From: Symbiodinium natans
Taxonomy: Eukaryota > Sar > Dinophyceae > Suessiales > Symbiodiniaceae
Direction of reading: 5' to 3'
NCBI GenBank assembly: GCA_905221605.1
Contig: CAJNDS010002001.1
Coordinates: 1,462,378-1,526,377 of the forward strand
DNA length: 64,000 bases
A program made the translations under genes and the position numbers. Each line of letters begins with the position of its first letter. Position 1 is the stretch's first letter. The notes under the pieces were generated by a model, which did no database searches, was not told the origin of the DNA, and saw nothing but the letters and a program-made list of their open reading frames with translations. Shown in pieces: positions 51,281 through 60,834 of the stretch.

Positions 51281-51407
51281 CTACAAGGAGGCGCGCCCAC
51301 TTACAAAACTGATTATAGTTGAAGGGCATAAAGCCTAAGTTAGGATCTTTATAGCCCAACTTGATGTTCTCATAACTCTACTTATAGCGAGGGGGGGCTC
51401 CGTGTAG
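51281..51407. mobile_element. fold-back element, family F6
   Basis: CTACAAGGAGGCGCGCCC left, GGGGGGCTCCGTGTAG right. The interior TTGAAGGGCATAAAGCCTAA matches the 7752 copy (AATGAAGGGACTTATAACCT). Confidence 0.65.
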
Positions 51408-52061
51408 TCACGTAAAAGGAACCCCCGAAGATCCTCATTCCCAAACTCAGAAGGGGCTCACAGCACTTGCCTTGAACCACTGATTCTACAACTGCAGGGT
51501 CTATAGGGTATTGAGGGGATTCTACAAATCAAGGGTCCTAGGGCATTGCTGGGTTTAGGGTTGAGGGTTGAGGCCGTCCCAAACCTCCTAGCCATTGTCC
51601 TGCGCCTTCGGCTGAGGGTTATTAGGCTTTGACCCCCTGCAGACCGGAAAAACAGAAACTCGAAAGCCGCCCCACACCATCAAGCCCTAGGCTGTTGGGG
51701 TTTAGGGTTTACGGGGTTTAGGGTTGTGAGAGACCCTAGGGCCCTAGTGAAGCCTTAAAGCCTCAACGGGGAGAAGGGGTAATGAAGCTCACATCTCCGA
51801 GATGCTACTTTTCAGCCTCCAAAGCCATACGAAGCCCCTAAAACCCTAAACCCCCGCCCCGAATCAGACCCTTCAGCCCCTAACCCCCAATGTCCCTAAA
51901 CCCCCAAAACCCCCAAACCCCGAAGCCCCTAAACCTAAACCCTAAACCCCCCTAAACCCCAAACCCTAAACCCCTAAACCCCTAAGCCCTAAACCATTAA
52001 ACGCTAAATCCTAAGCCCCTAAGCCCTAAGCCCTAAACCCTAAACCCCTAAACTGGCAAAC
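51408..52061. repeat. spacer then C-strand mosaic
   Basis: About 400 bp with few repeats and no frame with borders, then CCCTAAA/CCCCAAA units at 51838-52050. Confidence 0.6.
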
Positions 52062-52131
52062 CTCCAGCTTGAGATCGGAGAGGTCGAGCTTGGCGCGGGG
52101 CACGGAGGACGCGTGCTGCGTGTCGGAAAGC
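52062..52131 (-). CDS. candidate exon, product unknown
   Basis: Minus-strand frame LSDTQHASSVPRAKLDLSDL then KLE. The acceptor is GGCATAG|G and the donor GAG|GTTTGCC (canonical). It ends in phase 0. Product unknown. Confidence 0.55.
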
Positions 52132-52446
52132 CTATGCCGCGAAAGGGTCCAGGGTTCGGAGTTCAGGGTTCAGGGTTTAGGGTTTAGGGTTTGGGGTTTA
52201 GGGTTTAGGGTTTGGGGTTTGGGGTTTGGGGTTCGGAGGGTCCATGGCTTAGGGCTTGGGGGTTTAGGGTTTCGGGATTTAGGGTTTGGGGTTCAGTCGA
52301 AGGCCCCTGGGTTGCTAGCAGAAGGCCTATAGATAGCTTTACCATACCTGGGAGGTACCTGAACACCCTACTTACAACTAACTACCCATGATCCCCCACC
52401 TCGGGCGCTTACACGTTAGAGATGAACTTCATCAATTGCCAGACTT

Positions 52447-52565
52447 CTAGACCCGGGAGTATCCTAGGAATTTGGAATAAAAAGGGCACCCTTTTTGGTT
52501 TTAAGGGGATTATAAGGGAACCCCAACCCTCAAAAAAGGAAAAAAGGGTCCACTCCCGGTCCTAG
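52447..52565. mobile_element. fold-back element, family F3, 4-bp duplication ACTT
   Basis: CTAGACCCGGGAGT and ACTCCCGGTCCTAG termini; ACTT at 52443-52446 and 52566-52569. The interior TTTTTGGTTTTAAGGGGATT is almost identical to the 10493 copy. Confidence 0.8.
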
Positions 52566-52725
52566 ACTTTTTGAAAGCTCAGGTCACTTGAGAACTGTCT
52601 CGACTACCACCACCAGATGAACTTCATCGTTGCTGTCAGTGTTGTCTTGGGGTTTAGGGCTAAGGGCTTGTTTCTGTTGGTTGGGCAGCCAGAAGACACC
52701 CCCCCCCCACCCAGCTCTGTAAACT

Positions 52726-52810
52726 GTAAAGAAGGGCGCAGGGTCACGTGGCACATGCCCCAAAAACCTGCTAAACTCGTCGAAGAATTCGATTCCTGCA
52801 GCCCGAAACA
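52726..52810 (-). CDS. candidate exon, product unknown
   Basis: Minus-strand frame FRAAGIEFFDEFSRFLGHVP then RDPAPFFTVYR. The acceptor is TTTAG|T and the donor AGA|GCTGGG (GC). Rich in aromatic residues and strongly protein-like. Product unknown. Confidence 0.55.
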
Positions 52811-52849
52811 CTAAACACTATACTGCCTAAACCCTTTTTAAAGCCATGA

Positions 52850-53225
52850 CCACCGCACCCCCCCTCCCCCCCCAACCAAACGACAAAAACAGATCTCTGA
52901 GGCCCCTGGGGGCACCTACGTGACTAGGTGTTAAGCATGTAGGGTTTAGGGTTCAGGGTTCAGGGTTCAGGGTTCAGGGTTTAGGGTTTAGGGTGCAGGG
53001 TTTAGGGTTTAGGGGGTTGAAGAGCTTCAGGGGTTTGAGGAGTCAACGGTTGTTAAGGGCTTATAGGTAGGGAAAAGGGTACCACTGGGCCAGGGGTTGT
53101 AAGGGCTTTAGGGCTCTCAAGGGTTTTACACGGCGCGGAAGGCTTTTAAGGCTTCTAAAGGTTTTAAGGATGTATATATTCTTTTTTTTTTGGGGGGGGG
53201 ACTTTTTTTGGGGGGGGGAAGCGGC
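52850..53225. repeat. decayed TTTAGGG and homopolymers
   Basis: C runs at 52858-52873, TTCAGGG/TTTAGGG at 52938-53012, G runs at 53191-53218. No gene. Confidence 0.7.
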
Positions 53226-53284
53226 CTGATCGAGAAGCCATCCGCCGACACGGATAGGTGGACTGTCAAATCCTGGCGCTTCTC
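53226..53284 (-). CDS. candidate exon, product unknown
   Basis: Minus-strand frame EKRQDLTVHLSVSADGFSI between CCTGAG|G and TCAG|GCCGC (GC). Alternating hydrophobics suggest a beta strand pair. Confidence 0.5.
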
Positions 53285-53289
53285 CTCAG

Positions 53290-53906
53290 GGGGCTTAGGG
53301 TTTAGGGCTTAGGGTTTAGGGTTTAGGGTTTAGGGTTTAGGGTTCAGTTTAGGGTTTGGGGTTTAGGGCTACTATACGAACTACAGTTAAGGGACTTAGA
53401 ACCTAAGGTAGGCGCCTTATAAGGCTCTTATAACTCTACTTATAACTAGAGGGTCCCCTCCTTGCAGGGCTTTACAAGGAGTCCGAGAACCCCGAGTAAG
53501 AATAGCTAAGGTCAAACTGAGAAGTCCATGAAAGAAACAGTGACTTCCTCCCTCTGTACCCACAAGAAAACCCTACACCCTCAACCCGTAGCCCTCACAC
53601 TCTGCACCATCCTTAACCCCCCCTCCACCCTCTCTCCAAACTCTCAACCCTAAACCCGAAAACCGAAACCTTAAACCCCAACGCCACGTGATGAAGGTTT
53701 TCGGGGTCCACCTCCGAGGATGATGGGCTATTAGGCCTGAAAACCCTCCAAACATGGGCCTTTTGTTACGGGCTGTTTCTGGGGGTTGTACGGGCCTAAT
53801 AGCCCATCCTGAACCCTAAAACCCCTAACCCCTAAACCCTAAACCCTAAACCCTAAACCCTACACCCTACACCCTAAACCCTAAACCCAAGCAGGCCCAA
53901 TCAGTC
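53290..53906. repeat. TTTAGGG tract, partial F6 element, decayed CCCTAAA
   Basis: G-strand at 53296-53368, an F6 half (53370-53466, ending GGGTCCCCTCCTTGCAG), a spacer with no firm frame, then CCCTAAA at 53813-53888. Confidence 0.7.
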
Positions 53907-53977
53907 CTGGCCAGCGCTGGGGAGGGCCCGCAGAGACATGGCCGGGTCGCTCCAGAAGTCGGTGGCAGGCATGGTGC
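53907..53977 (-). CDS. candidate exon, product unknown
   Basis: Minus-strand frame TMPATDFWSDPAMSLRALPS then AGQ between AAGCAG|G and GCCAG|GACTG (GA). An alternative frame, QAPCLPPTSGATRPC..., starts 3 bases upstream; the first looks more natural. Confidence 0.45.
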
Positions 53978-53986
53978 CTGCTTCAG

Positions 53987-54080
53987 GTTTAGGGTTTAGG
54001 GTTTAGGGTTTAGGGTTTAGGGTTTAGGGTTTAGGGTTTAGGGTTTAGGGTTTAGGGTTTAGGGTTTAGGGTTTAGGGTT
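53987..54080 (+). repeat. TTTAGGG tract
   Basis: About 13 perfect units; decayed units continue to 54210. Confidence 0.95.
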
Positions 54081-54480
54081 ACGGTTTTAAAAGGGTTTAG
54101 GGATTAGGGTTTAGGTGCCTGCTTGAGGGCTGCCTAAGGGGTTTAGGGTTTAGGGTTTAAGATTTAGGGTTTAGGGTAGGGTTTGGGGTGTAGGGTTTGG
54201 GGGGTAGGGTACTGGACGGTGCTGAGGTTTCGGGTACCCTCGAGCTTCTTTGAGCATTGGAGTTATCACGATTCTGAAGGCACTCTTCGGGTTTCTCGGG
54301 GTCCTTATGTGGGCTGCTTGGTGTTTTTTTGGGAGCGGGCTTGCCTGGTTTCAGGGGATGCAACTTTGTTTAGCCTAGGCATTTTGGTTTTAAGGTGGCT
54401 GGCTGATGGTTCAGGGTTTAGGCTTTCTTGGGTTTAGGGGTTGAAGTTTCTTTTGGCTTGAGGGCTGCGAGGGAACACAC

Positions 54481-54531
54481 ATCGTGTGTCAAGTGTACCG
54501 GCTGCGAGAAGCTAGGGCGGTCCTTGTACCT
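54481..54531 (-). CDS. candidate exon, 17 whole codons
   Basis: Minus-strand frame RYKDRPSFSQPVHLTHD with GAACCAG|A and GAT|GTGTGT (GT). Its phase fits the upstream exon 54775-54828. Confidence 0.5.
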
Positions 54532-54774
54532 CTGGTTCGTATCGGGGGGGGAGACCCCAACCCTATAAGCCTTAAACCCCTAAATTCGACCATTTTTTTA
54601 TCTAAACCCTCTACTCCTGTAAGCCCCTGATAAACCCTGACCCCATGAAGCCTAAACCCTAAGCCCTATCCCTGTAAACCCGAAATCCTAATCCCATACT
54701 GTGAAGGCCTTGGCCCAGCCCCCCCCACCCCCCCCCCCACCCCAACAAAAAAAAAGACAAAACACAAAAAACAC

Positions 54775-54828
54775 GCCTCGAAGCCTCCACAATCGCAGGT
54801 GAGGTGCCAGGCCGTGGGCCAAGGTGCC
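54775..54828 (-). CDS. candidate exon, 18 whole codons
   Basis: Minus-strand frame GTLAHGLAPHLRLWRLRG between GTTTGCAG|G and GGC|GTGTTT (GT). Joins in phase 0 to 54481-54531. Confidence 0.5.
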
Positions 54829-54849
54829 CTGCAAACGATCCATGTTTCG

Positions 54850-55183
54850 GGTTTGGGGTTTAGGGGTTAGGGGAAAAATCTTGAGATGCAGTGTTTCGGG
54901 TTGTGGGGCGATTAGGGTTAGTTTTTGAGCTTTCAGGGCTGCAAGGGATCAGGGCTTCTTTCGGGCTTCGGATAGTTTAGAGGGGGCGAGCTAGGGTTTA
55001 GGGTTGAAAGGCCTTCTGGACTCGGAGTGGAGAAGTGGTTTTGGGCGTACATGAGCTGAGTTGTCTTGGTGGGTTGAGGGGAATAAACGGACCAAAACAT
55101 TGAAGGAACATGCAGTGTAATCTATCCTCCCCGCTCCAAAAAAAGCAGAGCCCCTAATCAAGATCAACCATGTGGACTGAAAC
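54850..55183. other. spacer, no supported gene
   Basis: Decayed TTTAGGG-like units and unique sequence. A minus-strand frame ending near 55183 (VSVHMVDLD) is discussed with the F8 element. Confidence 0.4.
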
Positions 55184-55283
55184 CTTACTGTTGGTTAGTA
55201 GGGAATAAGGTACCCTATATATACTCCCTGAAAAGGCATATATAGGACTTTAATTCCCTCATTCCCTGCGAACCAACAGTAAG
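55184..55283 (-). mobile_element. fold-back element F8 with intron architecture
   Basis: CTTACTGTTGGTT and AACCAACAGTAAG are inverted ends, with AAAC repeated outside (55180-55183, 55284-55287). On the minus strand the duplication reads GTTT, giving a GT donor at the first copy and a TAAG acceptor just before the second. Splicing would join MSSEKAFGRF to VSVHMVDLD without frame change, the same layout as the introners of the ankyrin genes. Confidence 0.65.
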
Positions 55284-55481
55284 AAACAAAACGCCCGAAA
55301 GCCTTCTCAGAAGACATCTTGAAGCCTGAAGCCCTCTTAACTCTAGGCCTAATCCCCACCCTACGAAGGCGGGGTGATATAGGGTACCGATTTCCCTCAC
55401 CCTAAACCCTAAACCCTGAACCCTGAACCCTGAACCCTAAACCCTAAACCCTACTAAGAAGCAGTGAAGACTAGAAGGTTC

Positions 55482-55552
55482 CCTGCGCGGTCTCCTGCCA
55501 AAGTCGCTTGGCCTCTGCGTAATTCCTCGGGGGAAACAACTCAGAAGCTAAC
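55482..55552 (-). CDS. candidate exon, product unknown
   Basis: Minus-strand frame LASELFPPRNYAEAKRLWQE then TAQ between TCGAG|G and CAGG|GAACC (GA). Strongly protein-like. Confidence 0.5.
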
Positions 55553-55716
55553 CTCGAGACTTCTAACCCTTTTAGGGTTACTAGGGTTATTAGGGTTATT
55601 AGGGTTAGTAGGGCTTAGGGTTTAGGGTTTCAGGTTTAGGGTTCAGGGTTTCCCTAAACCCTAAGCCCTGTGTTTTCAAAGGACAGTGTCTCAGAAGCTA
55701 GGTTCAGGTGTGTAGG

Positions 55717-56217
55717 CTTTAGTCGCACAATCACAGGTAGAACCCACAAAAACAAGAATAATTAAAAATTTGCCAAAAATGTGCAAAAAATGTACTTGGA
55801 AGTTGTACCTGAAAAAAACAAATGCAAAAACAAAGCAACAAAAATGCAAAACAAATGTGCCCAGCAACAGCACAAAAAAGCAAATAAAATGTAACGAAAA
55901 ACGCCAGAATGTATTCTTATTTTAATTCTGTATTGGTTAATATATATATATATGTTATGTATACAAACACTATATATATATATATATATATGTATACAAT
56001 ATTGTTTTAACACATAACCGATAATGTATCTACATACAATATGAAATGTATCACATTTTTCAAGCATACTGCCGTCCATGCTAAAGACATTTTTTGTGAC
56101 TCAGTGAGTACATTTCACAATTCAGGTTACATTTCCGAATCACTTTTGTGACACATATTTATCACAAAAATAATTATTTTGGAAAACCTTACTGTCTGCC
56201 TGATTGTGCTACTAAAG
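55717..56217. mobile_element. 501-bp AT-rich element, 17-bp inverted ends, 6-bp duplication
   Basis: CTTTAGTCGCACAATCA (55717-55733) pairs with TGATTGTGCTACTAAAG (56201-56217), one mismatch. TGTAGG is repeated directly outside both ends (55711-55716, 56218-56223). The inside is AT-rich with TA runs at 55940-55955 and 55971-55992 and no plausible gene; the minus frames there are tyrosine/isoleucine repeat translations. Confidence 0.8.
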
Positions 56218-56707
56218 TGTAGGCTTGACATCAAAAGGTTCATATACGGGGTTTTATTTACCTAGGGACTGCGGTGAGTATGGAATATCGCGCCACGCAG
56301 CTTCCATGGGGTTCGGAACCCGACTCAACAAAGACTCTAAGCCCCAAAGCTTTAGCAGCCCTGAGCCCAACCCGCACGCCCCACCCCACCCCCGTCCACC
56401 CCCAAAATTTAACCCTAAGCCTCTAGCGCCAAAATCCTCTTGGTAGCCCAGTGACCACCTTATAATAAGCATCGAGGAGGCAGAGCATACTTTACGGTTT
56501 AGCCATGCTGCGGCGAGATTCCTTGGGGTTTAGGCTTGAGGGTGGTGCTTGATCAGGCCCGATCCTCGTATGCGGTGACCCCCAAAACCCCAAGCACCCG
56601 AGTCCCTCAAAACCTTAAAACGCCGAAGTCAAAATCCTAAACCCTGAAACCCAAACTGCGGCAAAACCCGAGCTTCCCAAAATGCCAACAACCCTAAGTC
56701 CTCCCGA
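56218..56707. other. spacer, no supported gene
   Basis: Contains the CTTGGTAGCCCAGTGACC motif also seen at 68 and 10967, then C-strand decay from 56580. No frame with borders. Confidence 0.5.
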
Positions 56708-56824
56708 AACCCTAAACCCTAAACCCTAAACCCTAAACCCTAAACCCTAAACCCTAAACCCTAAACCCTAAACCCTAAACCCTAAACCCTAAACCCTAAA
56801 CCCTAAACCCTAAACCCTAAACCC
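56708..56824 (-). repeat. CCCTAAA tract
   Basis: Sixteen nearly perfect units. In the sense of the adjoining minus-strand exon it reads TTTAGGG just downstream. Confidence 0.97.
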
Positions 56825-56844
56825 AACAAAAAACGAACCTGAAC

Positions 56845-57471
56845 CGTTAGCGCTTCCCAGTCGCCGCAGCGTGCGGACCCAGTAGAGCTGCAGAGTTTCT
56901 GCAGCGATGTGTGCCCTGACGGGTTTAGGGGTTTAGGGTTTAGGGTTGAGGGTTGAGGGTTTAGAGTTTAGGGTTTAGGGTTCAGGGTGATGCCTACGTG
57001 GACCTTTTGAGGTTCCGGGCTTAAGGGCTTTGGGAGAATTAGGCTATGTTGGGGATTCAAGTTCAGATTAAGCCGGGGAGTCGGGGCGTGTGCTCTCAGG
57101 GCTTTAGTAGCACCTAAACCCTACACCCTACACCCTACACCCTAAACCCTACACCCTAAACCCCAGACCCTAAACCCTAAACCCTAAACCCTCCAAAGTC
57201 CGATGGTTAGGCGACTGGAGCGACTGGAAGGAGACCTTACATGGGCTCCTGGAAGTGTCGGGAAAGAACACCTGGGCTTAGCACAAATGGCTAAGGGTTT
57301 AAGGTTTAGGGTTTAGGGTTTAGAGTTTAGGGTTTAGGGTTTAGGGTTTAGGGATTAGGGTTTACGGTTTAAGAACCCTTTGGGAAAGGCAAGCGCGGGC
57401 CTGTTGTAGGCCTTGCTATCCTTGGTGGATGCGAAGAGATCGTCGAACGCCGCCTGTGCCTGGATGGACCC
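56845..57471 (-). CDS. three-exon chain with consistent phases, product unknown
   Basis: Minus-strand exons 57397-57471 (GSIQAQAAFDDLFASTKDSK then AYNRP), 57190-57271 (VFFPDTSRSPCKVSFQSLQS then PNHRTLE) and 56845-56915 (HTSLQKLCSSTGSARCGDWE then ALT). The borders are TTTAG|GGG in telomere repeat, CCC|GCGCTT (GC), CCCAG|G, GAGG|GTTTAGGG, GTCAG|G and AACG|GTTCAG. The phases 0, 1, 0 agree. Both introns hold telomere tracts in opposite orientations. Family unknown; other frames are open in the last exon. Confidence 0.55.
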
Positions 57472-58313
57472 CTAAACCCTCAACCCTCAACCCTCAACCC
57501 TAAACGCTAGACCCTAAACCCTAAACCCTCAACCCTAAACCCTAAACCCTGATTGTTGAGGCTGGGAAGTTGCACCAAGACGTAAACCCTGAAGCCTGAA
57601 CCCCACTTGAACCCGGAGTGTTCATTTGCTGTTGCTGTCCATCTGTCTATCTCCATCTGCAGACCCTAAACCCTAAATCCTAAACCCTAGCCCTAAACCC
57701 TAAACTCTAAACCGCCTGTCTGATTGTCTATGTGACTTTGTTTGGGGTGCCGAGGAGATGATCTGGGCTCTACGAAACCGAAAACCCGAAGGGCAATTAT
57801 TTCGGTTTCAGGCGTTCGGCTGCTACATGGTTCAGGGTCGGGATAAGTCATATTCCCTAAACCCTAAATCCTAAACCCTGAGACTCTAGACCCTATCATC
57901 CCCGAATCTGAGTGCACGATGTCGGCTTGTTGGCTTCTAGGCAAGGCTCTGCCATTTCGCACTTTTCAAACCAAGCTTGCGCACTTGTGGGCTTGGGGCC
58001 TAGGCCGCGGTTCGTGTTTATGGGGTGACGCTTTCGGGATGTCTTATAAAGAACCCCCAAAAATTATGAAGGATAAATCCCGAGATTGCCCTTACAAGCA
58101 AAACCTTCTGTGTTTTTTGCGGTTCTGAAGCAAATAGTAGGTGTGGGGTTAGGGGTCATGGGGCTTCAGGGCTTTTGTCGTTTCGGGTTGAGGTGTCCTG
58201 CTGATCTCGGCTCCCTGGAACACCACATTGCGTAGAACGTCGGGTTTCTATAATCGGAATTAGCATTACCATGATGGTTTGGGTAAGTGTCCCCCATACA
58301 GGTACTTAGGAAC
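57472..58313. other. decayed mosaic, no firm gene
   Basis: C-strand units at 57472-57550 and 57661-57712, then unique sequence. A plus frame at 57919-58128 and a minus frame at 58166-58354 are open without motifs or convincing borders. Confidence 0.45.
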
Positions 58314-58605
58314 CTTCGGGTGAGCCTGCCTCTCGACACTGAAATGCAAGCCACTTTGTCTCAGTGTCTCTAGCATATTCGCAGGGCCTGTTCCGCCATC
58401 TTGTGCGTCGGGGGGCGGCCCGGTTCGTGTTGGTTCTGGCACGACGGTGATCTCCTGCATTGTCAGAATAAAGACAGGCGCCGCGCGCACGCGCGCGGGG
58501 ACCTGCGAAGACAGACACGGGGATGCCACGCCGGTCGAGCGTTCCCGGGGGGTCACTCGACACCACGTGAGAATTCGACAGGTCTTTCTTCGTGGCTTCT
58601 TTCAC
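58314..58605 (-). CDS. two-exon segment with a 48-bp intron, product unknown
   Basis: Minus strand. The downstream exon 58314-58454 reads EITVVPEPTRTGPPPDAQDG and 27 more codons, with a strong acceptor (TTTATTCTGACAATGCAG|G) and a GAAG|GTTCC donor. The upstream exon ends at 58503 with CGCAG|GTCCCC; its in-phase reading ends RERSTGVASPCLSSQ. The 48-bp intron between them is an alternating GC/CG run followed by a pyrimidine tract. It is a multiple of three, so two frames stay open through it. It lies just downstream of the second ankyrin gene. Confidence 0.55.
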
Positions 58606-58751
58606 TCAGCTCCCTCAAAAGTCATCTCCATGTGGATCGGAGGAAGTTCGTCGTGGTGCATCCGCGTGTGTTGCTGGCACCATCACAGCTGACCCCGGAG
58701 TTCATGTTGAACAGTCGCGACGTTGATGTCCAGCGCCCCAAACCGTAAACC

Positions 58752-60557
58752 CTAAACCCTAAACCTCAAACCTTCGGGTCTCCCTAGACCCGATGCTGGA
58801 GTGTCTGGCCCTTGCCCTGCACCAGCATACCATAGCAAGCGCACGACCTCCAGGTGATCTTTTGCCGATGCCAAAACGAGAGCTGTCGCGCCAAAAGGGT
58901 CCATCACGTCCTTTTACAGGGAAGCCCTAGAGTGACGGCTTTGTAGCGGGGTTCGAGTGATAGCTTTGTAGCGGGGTTTGGGGTTTAGGGGTTTGTGGAA
59001 CTATAGGAACCTATTTTTTTCATGGAATGACAACTTTGGAAAGCTTATCTTGTGATTCATACCGGGAACTTAGAAGGGGCAATATCGGCAGATATTTAAT
59101 GGCTCCTGAATTACTTTGGGGGATTCCGGTATCTGCGAAATAAGGCTTGGGGTAGGTAGGCTCTTAGGAAAGCTACCCCGGTAGGCTTCCCCGATCCTTG
59201 TCAGCACTGGCTTCTAAGAGCAATCGCACCACCTCAGCATGACCGGCAACGGAGGCCCACATCAGGGCCGTGTTGCCCAGCTTGTCAGTTAAGTCCTTGT
59301 CCACACCGAACTCCAGAAGCAAGTGTGCCGCTTCGGCAGAGCCTGTCATAGCAGCCCAAATGAGGGCTGTGTAGCCCTGCCCATCCAGCAAGTCCTTGGC
59401 CGCGCCGGCTTGTAACAACAGGCTAAGAACTTCAACGTGGCCTTTGGCGGATGCCAGCATGAGGGCGGTGAGGTCGTACCTATTATGCTGAACATGGAAC
59501 CCTAGCAAAAATCATTAATGTTTGCTGTTTCTTAGAAAGTATAGTACCCAAAGATTAAAAGTTATTTCCAAGTATCCCTGAGGTACCGGTCCCTTGTGTC
59601 CTTGGTGGCGCCAGCTTCCAGCAACTCACGCACAACCAGGGTGTGGCCTTTGGCAGATGCCAGCATGAGAGCTGTCCTGCTCATGTGGTCGGAGGCGTGT
59701 ATGTCCGCGCCAGCTTCAAGCAGCCAGCGCACGGCCGCCGCCTCGCCACTCTCCGCAGCTTCCAGGAGCTCGTGCGCAACTTCGCGGGGCTGGTCGAGGC
59801 ACGACAGGACCAACTGCAGATCCATTGGGGCACCCAACCTTGGGGCCCTAAAAGAATCCTAACATTGGGGTCATATAACCAGAATACTACTGTAACCCCT
59901 GTTAAGGTTTATGGACCAGAAGGACTTTGAGGGTTCATTTCGTCCCCAAGGAGCTCAGCAGCATCATCCAATCGACTTCCCCCGTGCAGGAGCTGCTGTA
60001 TGCACACCTGGGCGAGTGCCCCTGAAGCCCTATACCCCCCCAAAATACCCTGAATGATCAATCCCCAAATCCCCGAAGCCCAAAAAAAATCACATTCAGG
60101 GTTTGGGGTTTAGGGTTCAGGGTTCAGGGTTTAGGGTTTGGGGTTCAGGGTTCAGCGTTTAGGGTTCAGGTAGAAGGGGCTATTTGAGGGATGTTAGGGC
60201 TTAGGGTCATAGGGTTCAGGGTTTAGGCCTTAATTTGGGGGTCTGTATACGAGCTCTATAGAATTTTACCATACGGTTGCCGACAGTACCATAGATTGGC
60301 TGCCTTCTGAACCCTCTTAAAAGCTCAACTGTCGGCTCCTTCTTGTAGTTTCTACAAAAACCCAAAAAAAGTTCAAGTCCTAAGAGCCAGCCAGAGAAAA
60401 AAGCCAAGACAAAGCAACCATTGCCAAAATCAACTCCGGGCGCAGGCAGCCCCTCCCTTGCGCGGAGGCATCGCTTCAACGCCCCCACGCTGCTCAGCTC
60501 CTCCGGGGCGAAGGCCGCCAACTCCTCCCCCGAGACTTGGAAGACTCGAAGCATCAT
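58752..60557 (-). CDS. ubiquitin-like/ankyrin-repeat protein, 5 exons, 286 aa
   Basis: Minus-strand exons 60444-60557, 59955-60007, 59587-59838, 59197-59479, 58752-58910; 861 nt, phases agree. It starts MMLRVFQVSGEELAAFAPEE, an N-terminal ubiquitin-like segment to about residue 66 (QQLLHGGSRLDDAAEL, GAPMDLQLVLSC), then six ankyrin repeats (for example TALMWASVAGHAEVVRLLLE). An in-frame TAA lies 24 bases upstream of the ATG, which fixes the start. The last exon ends by reading into telomere-like repeat, where GTTTAGGGTTTAG supplies the stop; the sixth repeat is incomplete, so the real 3' end may differ. A paralogue of the 41-kb gene, shorter by about eight repeats. Donors: GC, GC, GT, GA. Confidence 0.8.
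58911..59196 (-). other. GA-AG intron, 286 bp
   Basis: Donor AAG|GATCGG, acceptor TGTAAAAG|G. Exon joining gives SADKDVMDPFGATALVLA. Only GA is shared between the borders. It contains a short direct repeat GATAGCTTTGTAGCGGGGTT near 58930-58980. Confidence 0.7.
59480..59586 (-). mobile_element. intron with perfect GTAC duplication (GT-AG)
   Basis: Donor CG|GTAC, acceptor CATAATAG|GTAC. The GT of the donor is the first half of the duplicated GTAC. No inverted termini remain, so it is either a different family or an old insertion. Confidence 0.75.
59839..59954 (-). mobile_element. introner (GC-AG) of the CTTGGGG family, reversed interior
   Basis: Coding strand: GA, GCTC, CTTGGGGACGAAATGAACCC ... 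GGGCCCCAAG, GTTG, exon. The interior GGGGTCATATAACC-AGAATACTACTGTAAC is the reverse complement of that in 42858-42965, so the same element entered in the opposite direction and still gives an AG acceptor. Confidence 0.85.
60008..60443 (-). other. 436-bp intron containing telomere-like repeats
   Basis: GC donor CCT|GCGCCC (or GT, GGA|GTTGAT, 9 bases later) and CGCCCAG|G acceptor; the GC choice gives the usual ubiquitin-like spacing. TTTAGGG/TTCAGGG units occupy about 60097-60168 and 60204-60230. Confidence 0.7.
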
Positions 60558-60834
60558 CGGCTGCGCTGAGAGAGGCTCTTAAGCCCCGGACCCCGAAACC
60601 ATAGCACAAGGACTTAATTAGGTACATTTACGGAGGGTTCCCAGGTGTGTATGGCTTTACTCGGATCTTGCGGCTCTTTTGCGGGAGAGAGATGCACGGG
60701 CTTGAACTACCCGAATCCCAAAATCCTACCTTTGGCTGCATTTACCTTTTGGGGTGTTATGCCCTGCATTATTTGGGGGTTCTAACCTGTAGGGTTGGGG
60801 AGTCACAGGTATCACCAAAAAGGGTCGGGGTTAG

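Noticed and set aside
55762-56079. 105-codon minus frame rich in Tyr/Ile
   Set aside because: Translation of TA microsatellites inside the AT-rich element 55717-56217.
58266-58605. Two overlapping minus frames read through without splicing
   Set aside because: A strong acceptor at 58455 and a CAG|GT donor at 58503 fit a 48-bp intron better; the segment is reported as two exons with the frame left open.
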